Source: Bactrocera neohumeralis
Lineage: Eukaryota; Arthropoda; Insecta; Diptera; Tephritidae
Reading direction: 5' to 3'
DNA: 64,000 nucleotides
Assembly (NCBI RefSeq): GCF_024586455.1
Contig: NC_065920.1
Span: forward strand, 72,656,215-72,720,214
Below the pieces are notes generated by a model. That model was not told the origin of the DNA and did not search any database. It saw only the letters and a program-made list of their open reading frames with translations. This document shows, one piece after another, positions 35,801 through 45,499 of the stretch. A program made the position numbers and the translations under genes. How positions within the stretch are numbered: position 1 is the first letter of the stretch; each line of letters starts with the position of its first letter.

Positions 35801-36515
35801 TACTATACTGCTGATATAGCTGATACAAAATCAAGAAAAATAACTGTTTTTCTTGGTATGACTCATTAAAGACTAATTTTCGCTTTCGGCTCAACTTTCT
35901 CGATGAAGCGAACATTCCCTGAAGTTCAATAACGGTCATTTACTGTAATGTACACTTGACTGCTAAAATATCTAAGGAAACACAGAATCTAATACGTATA
36001 CAAAAATATATGGCATATATAGCAATATAAGCATTTCGAAAATTCCAACAATGCAATAAATGCTCGTCATTCCTATATTCACCCAGCAAAATAATTGTTT
36101 GCGTCTATTAGATTTTGTTACCAAAACCGTTATGCAAATTTTAATATTGATTGATGTCAAGTACTGCTATACAATTTCAATATTTTTGGGTTAATTGTGA
36201 GCAGCTGTAGCAATAATAAAGGCATTCAACCTTTATGAACACACACACAGAGGCAAACGTATCTGAATTGTTCGAAATATGCATAACAGTGATGTTGAGG
36301 TAAATACGATATAGGTGTATATAGTAGGTAGGTGTGCATATCGAAATGTGAATAAATATTTGCATTACTGAATATGGATATATGTATGAAAACAAGGGCC
36401 ATCTAAGCAATATAAACATGTTATTGGTTATGCAATGAGCATAAATCAATTTATGAGCAGAAATACATACGAGTATAACTATATACTATATCTTTGTACA
36501 TATGTATATGTACTT
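35801..36515. other. Intronic DNA, unassigned
   Basis: AT-rich. No coding or repeat signal was identified. Confidence 0.3.
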
Positions 36516-36517
36516 TA

Positions 36518-36961
36518 GGGTAACCGTTATTTTTGAAGTTGATTTTGTTTTACAGAACCATACTGAAATTTCGGTTTTTTCTGCAAAGTAAACAATTTTT
36601 TTTTGAATTTAAACCACCTCGAATCATGTGCCTTTTCCCATGCATATAAGGTAACATGGAAAAATTGATGTTTTGCATTACAAAAGTAAAGCTACAATTT
36701 TGCAAAAGCGATATTCCAATATAATATTTTCAGCGCTCCAAAACATTAATATAAACTTTTTTCATCAAAGCTTTCGTTTAAAAGTTATATGCAGTTAAAA
36801 TTAGGCATCTAATGGACTGTTCATACAGTACACCATGCCGTATGATCAACCTAGAAGTTATAAAGCAACAGTATAAAGCAAAACTGAAATTTCAAGAAAA
36901 CAAACAAAAAATTCAAAGAAAACAAGGAAAACTAACATATACTTGCAAATAAGGAGCACCC
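36518..36961. mobile_element. MITE-like element with TA duplication
   Basis: The left end GGGTAACCGTTATTTTTGAA and GTT mirrors the reverse complement of the right end, ACTTGCAAATAAGGAGCACC and C, with mismatches. TA flanks both sides (36516-36517, 36962-36963). At 444 bases it has no coding capacity. An internal block (GTACACCATGCCGTATGATC) resembles 10798-10830. It is likely a mariner/Tc1-related non-autonomous element. Confidence 0.55.
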
Positions 36962-37203
36962 TAGTGTAGCTACATCCAACAACTACCTTTGTTATTACTA
37001 AATTTACATGCACCTGTCATTTAAATTGATTGTCTATTTGCACAATTGCTCTTTGCCCAAAGTTCTACCAATAAACAATAGAGGAAATGGACGAATTTGT
37101 AAGTACAACTACATAAATATTTCTATTAAAATTTGTAAGTACAACAATACTATACACATACACATATATTTCCATTAAAATTTCAGTAGCGTTTATTTAT
37201 ATA

Positions 37204-38109
37204 CAAGGTGGTTTCCAAAGTAAACAGGACTTTTTGAGTCAAACGCCTCCTGGTGGCGGCATCTATATGTGCGTTAGAATCTACTATCTTTGTCGATTCT
37301 TCAGTGAGAATTTCATAACATTTTATTAATTGGAAGTGAAATTATAGCGTTTTAAGTGTCAGTATGTTTGTGTTATCGGTGCAAAAATGAGCTTCGAACA
37401 AAGAGCCAACATTAAATTTTGTTTTAAAATTGGTAAAACTTTTTCCGAAACGTTTGAATTGATGAAACAAGTTTATGGCGATGACTGCCCATCCCGTAGT
37501 AGAGTGCTTGAGTGGTTCCAACATTTTCAAAATGGTCGTGAGGACATAAATGACGATCAACATGTGGGCCAATCAAAATCCGTGATCACCGGAAATTCCA
37601 TCGAAACTGTGCGTGAATTCAACAAAGCTCAGCCGAAATCGTCATTGAAATTCATGGAAATGGAATTGAACATCACCGAAACATCGATTTGCAGCACTTT
37701 GGCGAAACATTTGGGCTTACGAAAGGTGTGTGCACGGTTTGTTCCGCACAAATTGACTGACGATCAAAAATTTCTCAGAATCCAACATTTACCAAAAATC
37801 ACATTTTAACCATTAACCACTCCGCGTATTCACCTGATATGACACCGTGCGACTTCTTCCTTTTCGGAAAAATGCATTCGCCCATGAAAAGAAAGCGTTA
37901 TGCAGACGTAGAGGCGATTCAAAAGGCTTGCACCGGCATACTGGCGGCCATACCGGCCAACGAGCGAAAACTCGTTGGACATGCTTTGGGACCATGCAAA
38001 AAGCTGTATCGAAGCAGAAGGAGACTATTTTAAATGAAATAAATCGATTTTGCCAAAAAAATAATTTTTTCTGTTTTTTTAAGTCCTGTTTACTTTGGAA
38101 CATTCCTTG
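37204..38109 (+). mobile_element. Internally deleted mariner with inverted repeats
   Basis: The ends are inverted repeats: CAAGGTGGTTTCCAAAGTAA followed by ACAGGACTT at left, mirrored by AAGTCCTGTTTACTTTGGAA and CATTCCTTG at right. From 37387 the frame encodes a mariner N-terminus: MSFEQRANIKFCFKIGKTF, RSRVLEWFQHFQNGREDIND (a helix-turn-helix block) and ARFVPHKLTDDQKFLRIQH (linker). After residue ~137 the frame stops; downstream another frame reads YSPDMTPCDFFLFGKM, the third catalytic Asp block, and the C-terminus. The first and second catalytic Asp blocks are missing. A TA lies at the left edge, while the right copy of the duplication is mutated (TG). Non-autonomous. Confidence 0.88.
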
Positions 38110-39204
38110 TGTGTATGTCAGTGCAGTATTTGTTGCAATACCAATAGTATGTATTAATAGATGAGAATTGTATGTGCTTTATTTATATGAGAATGCAATA
38201 ATTATGTTTACCGTTATGCCAGCAAAAACATAAATATTATGAGAAAAACATTTTTGGGCACCTGAAAGTAGACTAGGCTCACACATTAGGATGGTATATG
38301 TATGTTCTGAAATTATTTATATGAAAATTATTCAGCAATAAACTTGTTTAAAGAAAATAAATCTTTTGACCATATATGCATTTTCCGACAAATCGCTAAA
38401 CACAAATCTAAAATGTCGAGAAGTCAAGTTCAAATTTCACATTTTCTGAATATTTAGGCTTAAGATTGTGGAATATTAAGCTTCATGTTTCGAATGCAGT
38501 GGAAGCCAAAAGTATTCCAACTTTTTCACATTCTATCTTTTTTTATTGGGCCTACCCACTTTTTATTGCCCAAAAATATCTTAAGGTTACTTTAACGGTC
38601 CAGATAACTATGAAGCAGGAGCTTGGTGGTCAAGATTCTAACTTAAAACTGTCAACAAACAGCTGACGAAAGTGGCGAAGCTGGCATGTGTAGGTCTCAC
38701 TGGTACTATGTACACGTGGCCAACCAAAGCACTGGAGTTGATTCTGGACGTCACTTCGCTCCACATTGTTGTAGAAGTTATAGCAAAGAGAATAGGCTTA
38801 TAACATAAGGCTTCGATAGGATAGGGTAACACGAAAAAAAAACATGGTGTAATTGTGGAGGATCTGCCGATGGCACTTTTTCCTACGATTGATATTACCA
38901 AAAGAATATACTTTGAAAAAAAAAAAATTAACAATTTTACTTTGCAGAGAGGAATTCCATTCACGAATATGACTTTCATAGAGCAGCATATAATGTTATA
39001 CAGACTCGGCAGATGAAATCGGAGGTGGGATAGTGAGACCATGCATTAGTTGCAGTTGTCAGTGTCAATCGGGGAATTACAAGCATTTTTCAAGCCGAGA
39101 TCTTCCCCATTAGCAGATGTGTAGAAATTATTCTAAAAAAAAACTATAACACGGCACCTAAGGCAATCTCGTCCATTGAAATCAAATAAAAAAATAATAA
39201 TAAT
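38110..39204. other. Intronic DNA, unassigned
   Basis: No supported gene. A minus-strand open frame at 39042-38638 has no recognised domain. Confidence 0.3.
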
Positions 39205-39345
39205 AATGAAGTGCAACAAAATACTTAACAGGCTTGCTTCAAAAATTAACTTATCATTAACATGGATCTCTGGGAACGCAGCTTCCTTGCCAAACATGAA
39301 AAATTTAGTGACATGACCATTTTTTGTAAATCGGCGGTTAACGAA
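39205..39345. repeat. Direct repeat, copy 1
   Basis: AAGTGCAACAAAATACTTAA with CAGGCTTGCTTCAAAAATTA, then GCCAAACATGAAAAA and CCATTTTTTGTAAAT, recurs in the same order at 39962-40090. The two copies lie ~757 bases apart and enclose a family A fragment. The class is unknown. Confidence 0.65.
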
Positions 39346-39371
39346 ATTTTAGTGATTTTGAAATAAAAGTT

Positions 39372-39545
39372 CTTGTATCTCAAAAACTGAGAGATTAGTT
39401 CGCGAATATACAGATGGACGGACATGGATATACATATCTAAACTAACTCAGGTCGTCGAGCTGATAAGTTTTGTATAAAAATTATTCGGACTCCGATCTT
39501 TCCTTAAAGGTTAATGTATAATAACTTAATATACCATCTTCAGGA
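39372..39545 (+). repeat. Helitron/DINE-like repeat, family A, right-end fragment
   Basis: The unique right part is readable: GTATCTCAAAAACTGAGAGA, TTAGTTCGCGAATATACAGA, GGACGGACATGG, CGAGCTGATAAG, and then a TTAATATACC-CTTCAGGATA remnant of the terminal palindrome. Confidence 0.6.
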
Positions 39546-39961
39546 TATAAAAAAGGACCAAAGGAACCAAACAACAACAAACCTGAACACACTAGAAAAA
39601 CATATAAGAAATCATATTGGGAAAAAAAGAACTTGGGCTTTACCTTTTCTTCGCATCATAATAGCTTGTCATCATTTTGTTCAATATTCATATACTATTA
39701 TGTAAAATTAGGTTAAGTAACGTAGATGGCTGATCCCTCAGCACGATGGAGAAATCGCACTTAGACTGTTATGTTCTTTCCCCTGATCACTTTGTGATAT
39801 ATATAACCCAAAATCCCTTTTAACTTATCACAAATCTGCAACCGTTTTATGTGTTTAAATAAAACTATAGATCCGAGGTGTTTACCTTGTTCTTGTTAAA
39901 AATACTTGACGCGGCTCCTTCAGATAATTTCGGCCAAGACGAACATCAAAAAGGAAATGTT

Positions 39962-40090
39962 GTAATGAAGTGAAACAAAATACTTAACAGGCTTGCTTCA
40001 AAAATTAGCTTTTCACTAAGATGGGTCTCTGATGAACGAAGTTGCGGCAAACATGAAAAAACGACATGGGCCATTTTTTGCTATTTAGCA
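39962..40090. repeat. Direct repeat, copy 2
   Basis: See 39205-39345. This copy reads AATGAAGTGAAACAAAATAC, then CAGGCTTGCTTCAAAAATTA, then GGCAAACATGAAAAA and CCATTTTTTGCTATT. Confidence 0.65.
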
Positions 40091-40857
40091 GACCGAGATT
40101 GGTGGTTATAAGCACAAAGGAACTTGACACTGCACAGTTGCTAGTAATACACCAAGGCTTATTGAGCTGGTCTGCAGACCAACAGTCCAGCATTGAGTTA
40201 CAAGAAGCCAACGGCGCTCCTTCTTGTTCCCATCCGAAGTTATTGAGGCTGAAGTACTTGCCGAAGCAAACTCATCAGCTTACAGTTTAACACAATACCA
40301 TACCGATGTGGGCAAGCACGCAAGAAAGTTACTCGTAAAATAGCTAAAGATAAGAAGTCTAGACAGCCTTTCACTAGTTTTGAAGCCACAGTCAGCGAAA
40401 TTAAAACTAATATCAATGCCTTTCTATTATAGTTCCTAGTAACCACTCTGAAGTAGGCTGCACTCCGAAGTAAATAGTAGGTCTATTGCTACCTTTATAA
40501 TAGTGAGCTCCGCTTGGAGGTGTGCTTTGCTCGGAAAGCTTAAAATTGAAGCTAATGGAAAGTTTCCGGTAGTGTATGTCCTCCACTAAACTTCCCCGCA
40601 AACTTTGAAACATCCTTAAAAAAGATCACCATCCTTCTCTACCAGCGGGTAATTACCACCCAGGCCTCTCTCGAGATTTTGTGAGCAGAGAAGCGACAGC
40701 CAGTGCTAAGCTCGGTGAATTTGGTAATACAAGTGTTTTGAAATGAAGTCAAAGTGTGCGAGGATTCCACATTGTCCAGGCTCGTAGTCATCTATGGCAA
40801 GTACCCAGATTCGCTGAGCCTGAGGGCGTCGCGATTATGCACCTTGCGATTACATCT
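40091..40857. other. Unassigned, GC-richer intronic DNA
   Basis: The composition is less AT-rich than its surroundings, as in retroelement remnants. No frame could be matched to a domain. Confidence 0.3.
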
Positions 40858-41056
40858 TCAGCTTCTTTTTTATAGCCGAATTTACAACAACGCGCCAGTC
40901 ATTCCTCCTTTTCACTGTTTGGGGCCAATTGAAAATTTCAATTGTAACCAGGTCTTGATCTTTCCAACGGAGTAGAGGTCTCCGTCTGCTTTCTGCAGAG
41001 GATACTGCGTCGAATACTGTCAGGGTTGGAGTGTTTTGATCTATTCGGACGACATG
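40858..41056 (-). pseudogene. 3' coding fragment of RTE-like retrotransposon
   Basis: The reverse complement matches the end of the element at 47105-47290: GTCGTCCGAATAGATCAAAA (GHVVRMD region), ACTCCAACCCTGACAGTATT, CGACGCAGTATCC, then CTCCGTTGGAAAGATCAAGA and the final coding block. It is decayed. It joins directly at ~41056 to a plus-strand 5' piece of the same family. Confidence 0.75.
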
Positions 41057-41345
41057 ATGGAGGAGGATGGAGCCGTGTGCAGAAGGAAAGGTGAGGAAAG
41101 TTATCTCAACACCATTCTTTTGGAAGTGACCAGAAAAGATTAGCTTACATATGGCTCAACCAGCTGATGAGCTGACGACATCCTTTGGAAGGCGAGCGAA
41201 AGTGAGAAGGCAAAACATCCCTTCCTAGTGTAGTGCGCAGCGTTTGGGACTCGCAAAACCACCTCAATGAAAAGAAAACAAAACAGCCTCGGATAAGAAA
41301 CCCCCTTTTCGATGACGACCACTGCAAACGCATGCGACTATATCT
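41057..41345 (+). pseudogene. 5' fragment of RTE-like retrotransposon
   Basis: This matches the 5' end of the full-length copy (44105-44415): AGGATGGAGCCGTGTGCAGA, GTGAGGAAAG, GTGACCAGAAAAGATT, ACATATGGCTCAACCAGCTG, AAGGCGAGCGAAAGTGAGAA, then AAGAAACCCCCTTTTCGATG. It stops where the endonuclease domain would begin. It lies head-on against an inverted 3' fragment, so this is a rearranged or doubly inserted locus. Confidence 0.75.
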
Positions 41346-42281
41346 ACCGGTGCAATATGTAGCAAGACGTTCAGCGCCATAGTTGGTGTGGTTCATAAAT
41401 ATTGATGAGCGCTGCCCGTAGAACACTTGCCATAATTTAATGTGTGAGAGAATTTGTTGAATTTGAAAGGACAACAGTAGTAGGACGTGATCCATAATAA
41501 AGAAAATATGGCTACTCAGTAGTCAATGATGAGTATTCAGTTGCCTTGCGTATTGAAAATTTTTGGAGTTTACTTGCCTAGCGAGTACTAGACACAAATT
41601 GTTTCATTATGTACTATGCTATATTGAAATTTAAAATTATAAATTTATTTAAACTTTTTTTTTATATGTCATACTCCGTCTTACCTAACAATGAAACCTT
41701 TTCTAAAACATATAATGACAAATACAGAACAGTGAAATTCGCACAAGTGTCTATTATGCAACACAATTTTCCAGCCATCAATAATATCCTTTCAGCGCCT
41801 GTGCCGCTTCGGTTAAACCGATTAATATGTGTTATGTGTACAATTTAAAGCGCATAAGAGAAAATCGCCTATATTACACGCAATATGGACCAGATATATG
41901 TAAAGGCTCACATTGTAGTACAACAACACATTTAATTTTTCACTTTTGCCACACACGTGCCTCAATATTCACCTGCCACAACAATAACAATAGGCGAATT
42001 GTGTACACTTTTTTAAAGGCTTCTCAGCGCCCGCAGCGCTTTCGCACTTATCATTTGTGTGTTAATAAATACACTGCTCGTTTGCACATGTTCAACAACA
42101 ACAATAACCACGCGTGAAAGCAGTGTAAAGTACAAATACTCATCATAATGATAAAGATGTAGTGGATCAATATTTATATACATATGTACATACATACACG
42201 CATGTGCTTAAATGTCTGTTTATGTATGTATGTATGTATACATGTGTGTACTGGTTTGTGTATATGTGTTTTTGCGCTCAC
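41346..42281. other. 5' end of the giant intron
   Basis: AT-rich, with a TATGTATG run near 42220-42245. No coding signal other than the exon that follows. Confidence 0.35.
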
Positions 42282-42418
42282 CTTATAGCCTTGGATGTGT
42301 TAACACGCGCTCCATCCTTGTACCATTGGAATTGCATGCGCGATGATCCTTGGGCGGTGCATGAAATTATAAATTCACTGTCTTCACGAATCGCTGATTT
42401 TTGATTAATTGTCAGTTC
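42282..42418 (-). CDS. Internal exon: first half of an Ig domain
   Basis: A pyrimidine-rich acceptor (CTCTCTCTTTTATTATAG) precedes the exon at 42419-42420 and the donor AG|GTGAGC follows at 42281. The 137 bases read, in phase 0, ELTINQKSAIREDSEFIISC, then TAQGSSRMQFQWYKDGARVN, then TSKAI plus two bases of Arg. The pattern of Cys (EFIISC), core Trp (FQWYKDG) and spacing is the B- and C-strand signature of an Ig domain. It lacks the F-strand Cys, which the exon at 5250-5355 supplies. The incoming phase 0 matches the end of the SEA-like exon at 53679. The short size means it is easily missed by simple open-frame searches. Function: an extracellular adhesion or recognition module of the minus-strand gene. 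The product family is unresolved. Confidence 0.85.
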
Positions 42419-42986
42419 CTATAATAAAAGAGAGAGAAAGTGTAACGCGTAAGTGATTGTGTTGCATGCTCATAATAGCTTTGGGGGTCTTTTGAAGGAT
42501 ACGGCTATTTAAATATTTATGCAGCTGAAGTAAAAGTGTATACATTATACATAAAGACCAAGGCAGGTAATGTTTGAAAGCAAAATATAAAGCCGTCATT
42601 GTTGGAAAAGGTGGCTATTTTTTTGGATTTGCTGCGAAAATTTACCACAGCAATGTACCAGTTAACAAAAAGTAAGCTGAATTTGTAAATAAATGTAAAT
42701 TCTTTTCTTGTTCTTCCAAATCAATGTCGTCCCCTACAAAATAACTCCCGTCTAATGAAAAATATGTTTGCCAATCTTCGAAATAGTCAATAGTATTTTT
42801 CGGGTATAGTCATCGAGACCTTCTTCTATTCGGATTTTATCTCCCCAACTGTGTCATAATAACTTTATATAAAGTCTAATGACTTTTTAAAAAAATTGTA
42901 TATTTTGAGGTGATAATATTTAAGTGAAAATTTGTTTTTTTTTCGATTTTGAGTCGGAAAAAATTAAATTTTGTCCATAAAAAAAA
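42419..42986. other. Intronic DNA upstream of the Ig exon
   Basis: It contains the polypyrimidine acceptor tract at its left edge. No other coding signal is seen. Confidence 0.35.
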
Positions 42987-43810
42987 AACAAGTAAGTAAG
43001 GGCTAAGTTCGGGAGCAACCAAACATTTTATACGCTTGCAACTTGCAAGCAGCAAAGCCAGGGAAATACCGTTAGCTGCAAACCGTCAACCAGAGGATAG
43101 GAATCCAAGCAATTATATACACTTGAATTTCTCTAACTCGAATAACCATAATACACAAAAAAAACTTCGAGTTAGAAAGACTTCAAATATGGAAGAAACT
43201 TTTTATGAAATTCAACTGTAAATGGTATGTCAAGATTTTCGACAAAGGGTATGTTAGAAAAGCGAAAATCATTATACATATATAGTATATGGGAGTTGGG
43301 GGTAGTATCGTCCTGATTTTATCTATTTTTGTCAATACTACACACCATGAATATGCCTAAGTTACCCTACATTACCATCACCAATCATATGGAGTAAAGT
43401 CACCAGGATGATATATATGAGACTAGGTCAAGATAAACTGTTGCGATTAACACACGTTGTACCAATTTCATTGAGATAATTTGTCGGCCGATATATGCGA
43501 TATAAAGTCAGCTGTAAGTTCGAAAATCGTTGTGTTTTTGTATATGAAAGGAAAATATTGGCATAATTTAAGCAATTTTGATACACAGGTATACCATTAG
43601 CAGGAAAATATTATTTCTGAATTTTAATTATATATAACCTCTATTTACCTATATTTCAGGTAAAAAATCAACTATAGACTCTGGATCCAAACATTCAATA
43701 CCTAGCGGCTTTAACAGTTTTTGTTGGATTTGAACAATTTTTGGTCATAAGTTGGAGTACTCCAACCAGATTGTTCGTCCAAAGTTGTATCCCGTTATAG
43801 CAATTTTTCC
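42987..43810 (+). repeat. Dispersed repeat family B, copy 2
   Basis: It starts AAGTAAGTAAGGGCTAAGTT with GGGAGCAACCAAACATTTTA and TTGCAA, and ends with AACAGTTTTTGTTGGATTTG, TTTTTGGTCATAA and GTTGTATCCCGTTATA. The same blocks bound the copy at 637-1056. About 820 bases, no coding capacity. The opening block (AAGTAAG...GAACC...TTTATAC) is a common start for dispersed repeats in flies, but the class is unknown to me. Confidence 0.65.
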
Positions 43811-44091
43811 CGGAAATCGACTTAAGGCGTTTTTAAGCCTTAAAAGATTAACCCTTTCCTCTTAGGATGGGTTTCAAGGTACTATGAATTTCTTTCACTT
43901 TTGATCATTTTCAAAGGTTTCTGCACTAGTGTAATAAGTATCCGTATATATTATATATAATTATTTTATATGTAGGCATGTATATGATATTCGCAAAAGC
44001 AAAGAGAAAGATAATTTGAGTCAATTCCTGGTGGTAACAACAAGTTGCAAAAGAACACTCGCTTAGGAGATATGATGAATATTGAGACAGT
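43811..44091. other. Intronic DNA before the RTE-like insertion
   Basis: AT-rich. No signal is seen up to the 13-bp target duplication at 44092. Confidence 0.35.
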
Positions 44092-44104
44092 AAAGGCTTT
44101 ATAT
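44092..44104 (+). repeat. Target-site duplication, left copy
   Basis: AAAGGCTTTATAT is repeated exactly at 47327-47339, just after the (AAG)n tail of the retrotransposon. This marks both ends of the insertion. Confidence 0.85.
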
Positions 44105-44197
44105 AGAGGATGGAGTCATGTGTAGAAGTTCACGCAAGTGAGGAAAGTTCTCTGATCGCTATTCACTTGGGAGTGGCCAGAAACGATTCTTTTACAC

Positions 44198-45436
44198 ATG
44201 GCTCAAGCAGCTCACAACTTCCGGTCTTTGACCAAGTATCCTCTGGGTAGCCTAAGAACATCCGTTCGAAGGCGAGCTAATGTGAGAAGGCGAAACATCC
44301 CCTGCTTAGGGTTGTGCGCTGGGTTTGGGACCCGCCACGTAAAAAACACCCCCAATGAAAAGAAAGCGACAGCCTCGGAAGAGAAACCCCCTTTTGATGA
44401 CGACCATGGCAAACGAAATAAGGACTACGAGATAAGGGCATGCACCTGGAATGTCCGGACCCTTAATTGGGAAGGTGCCGCTGCCCAGCTGGTTGATGTC
44501 CTCGCGAAAATAAAGCTGACATCACCGCCGTCCAAGAAATGCCATGGACGGGACAAGGACAGAGAAGAGTAGGTCCTTGTGACATTTACTACAGTGGCCA
44601 TATAAAGGAGCGCAAGTTTGGTGTTGGATTCGTGGTGGGAGAGACTCCGTCGCCGAGTACTATCATTCACTCAGGTGAATGAACATCTTGCCACAATCCG
44701 CATCAAAGCGAGATTCTTCAACATATCGCTGATTTGCGCCCACGCCCCGACGGAAGAGAAGGACGATGTGACCAAAGATGCCTTCTATGAGCGCTTGGAG
44801 CGCGCTTATGAGAGCTGCCCCCGCCACGATGTCAAAATCGTGCTTGGCGACTTTAACGCCAGGGTGGGCAAAGAAGGTATATTTGGCACTACGGTCGGTA
44901 AATTCAGCCTCCACGACGAAACATCCCCAAATGGGTTGAGGCTGATCGACTTCGCCGGGGCCCGAAATATGGTTATCTGTGGTACTAGATTCCAGCACAA
45001 GAAGATACATCAAGCTACCTGGCAGTCTCCGGATCGAAAAGCCACCAACCAGATCGATCATGTTGTGATAGACGGTGGACACGTCTCAAGTATTTTAGAT
45101 GTGCGTACGCTCCGAGATCCTAACATCGACTCGGACCACTATCTTGTTGCAGCCAAGATTCGCACCCGCCTCTGTGCAGCAAAAAACGCACGTCAACAAA
45201 CACAAGGAAGGTTCGACGTCGAGAAGCTGCAATCACAACAGACAGCCGAACGATTTTCTACTCGGCTTGCACTCCTGCTTTCTGAGAGCACTCGTCAACA
45301 ACTCGGTATAAGGGAACTGTGGGACGGCATTTCAAATTCCTTACGTACAGCTGCAACCGAAACTATTGGTTTTCGGAAAGTGCAAAAGAACAGCTGGTAC
45401 GACGAGGAGTGCCGTGTCGCAGCGGAGAGAAAATAG
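44198..45436 (+). pseudogene. Retrotransposon N-terminal part and AP-endonuclease domain (broken)
   Basis: The first in-frame Met of the leader frame is at 44198. A Lys/Arg-rich N-terminus leads to RACTWNVRTLNWEGAAAQLV, the first endonuclease motif (S/T-W-N-V-R). At about 44505 the frame slips: the conserved ADITAVQEMPWTGQGQRRVG and DIYYSGH...FGVGFVVGE are in a second frame. They return at about 44636 to the first frame with RLRRRVLSFTQVNE. The rest is intact: NISLICAHAPTEEKDD, KIVLGDFNARVGKE, QIDHVVIDGG and DSDHYLVAAK (catalytic D/N, D and SDH motifs). The segment ends at TAG (45434-45436), which sits in frame with the reverse transcriptase downstream, so one base change (probably from CAG) split a single long ORF. 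Confidence 0.85.
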
Positions 45437-45499
45437 GCTGCCTACCTCGCAACGTTACGATCGACCACTACACGTGCGGGATGGGATAGATACCGAGAG

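Larger units (their letters stand above)
5356..42281 (-). other. Giant intron (~36.9 kb) within the Ig domain
   Basis: The donor ATAAG|GTGAGC at 42281 and the acceptor TTTAG|GG at 5356 are phase-compatible (2 bases plus 1 base make Arg). The two flanking exons together complete one Ig domain with both cysteines and the tryptophan. No intervening coding exon of the same domain was found. The intron contains a small heat shock protein gene, several mariners and most of the tandem arrays in the window. An unrecognised microexon cannot be excluded. Confidence 0.7.
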
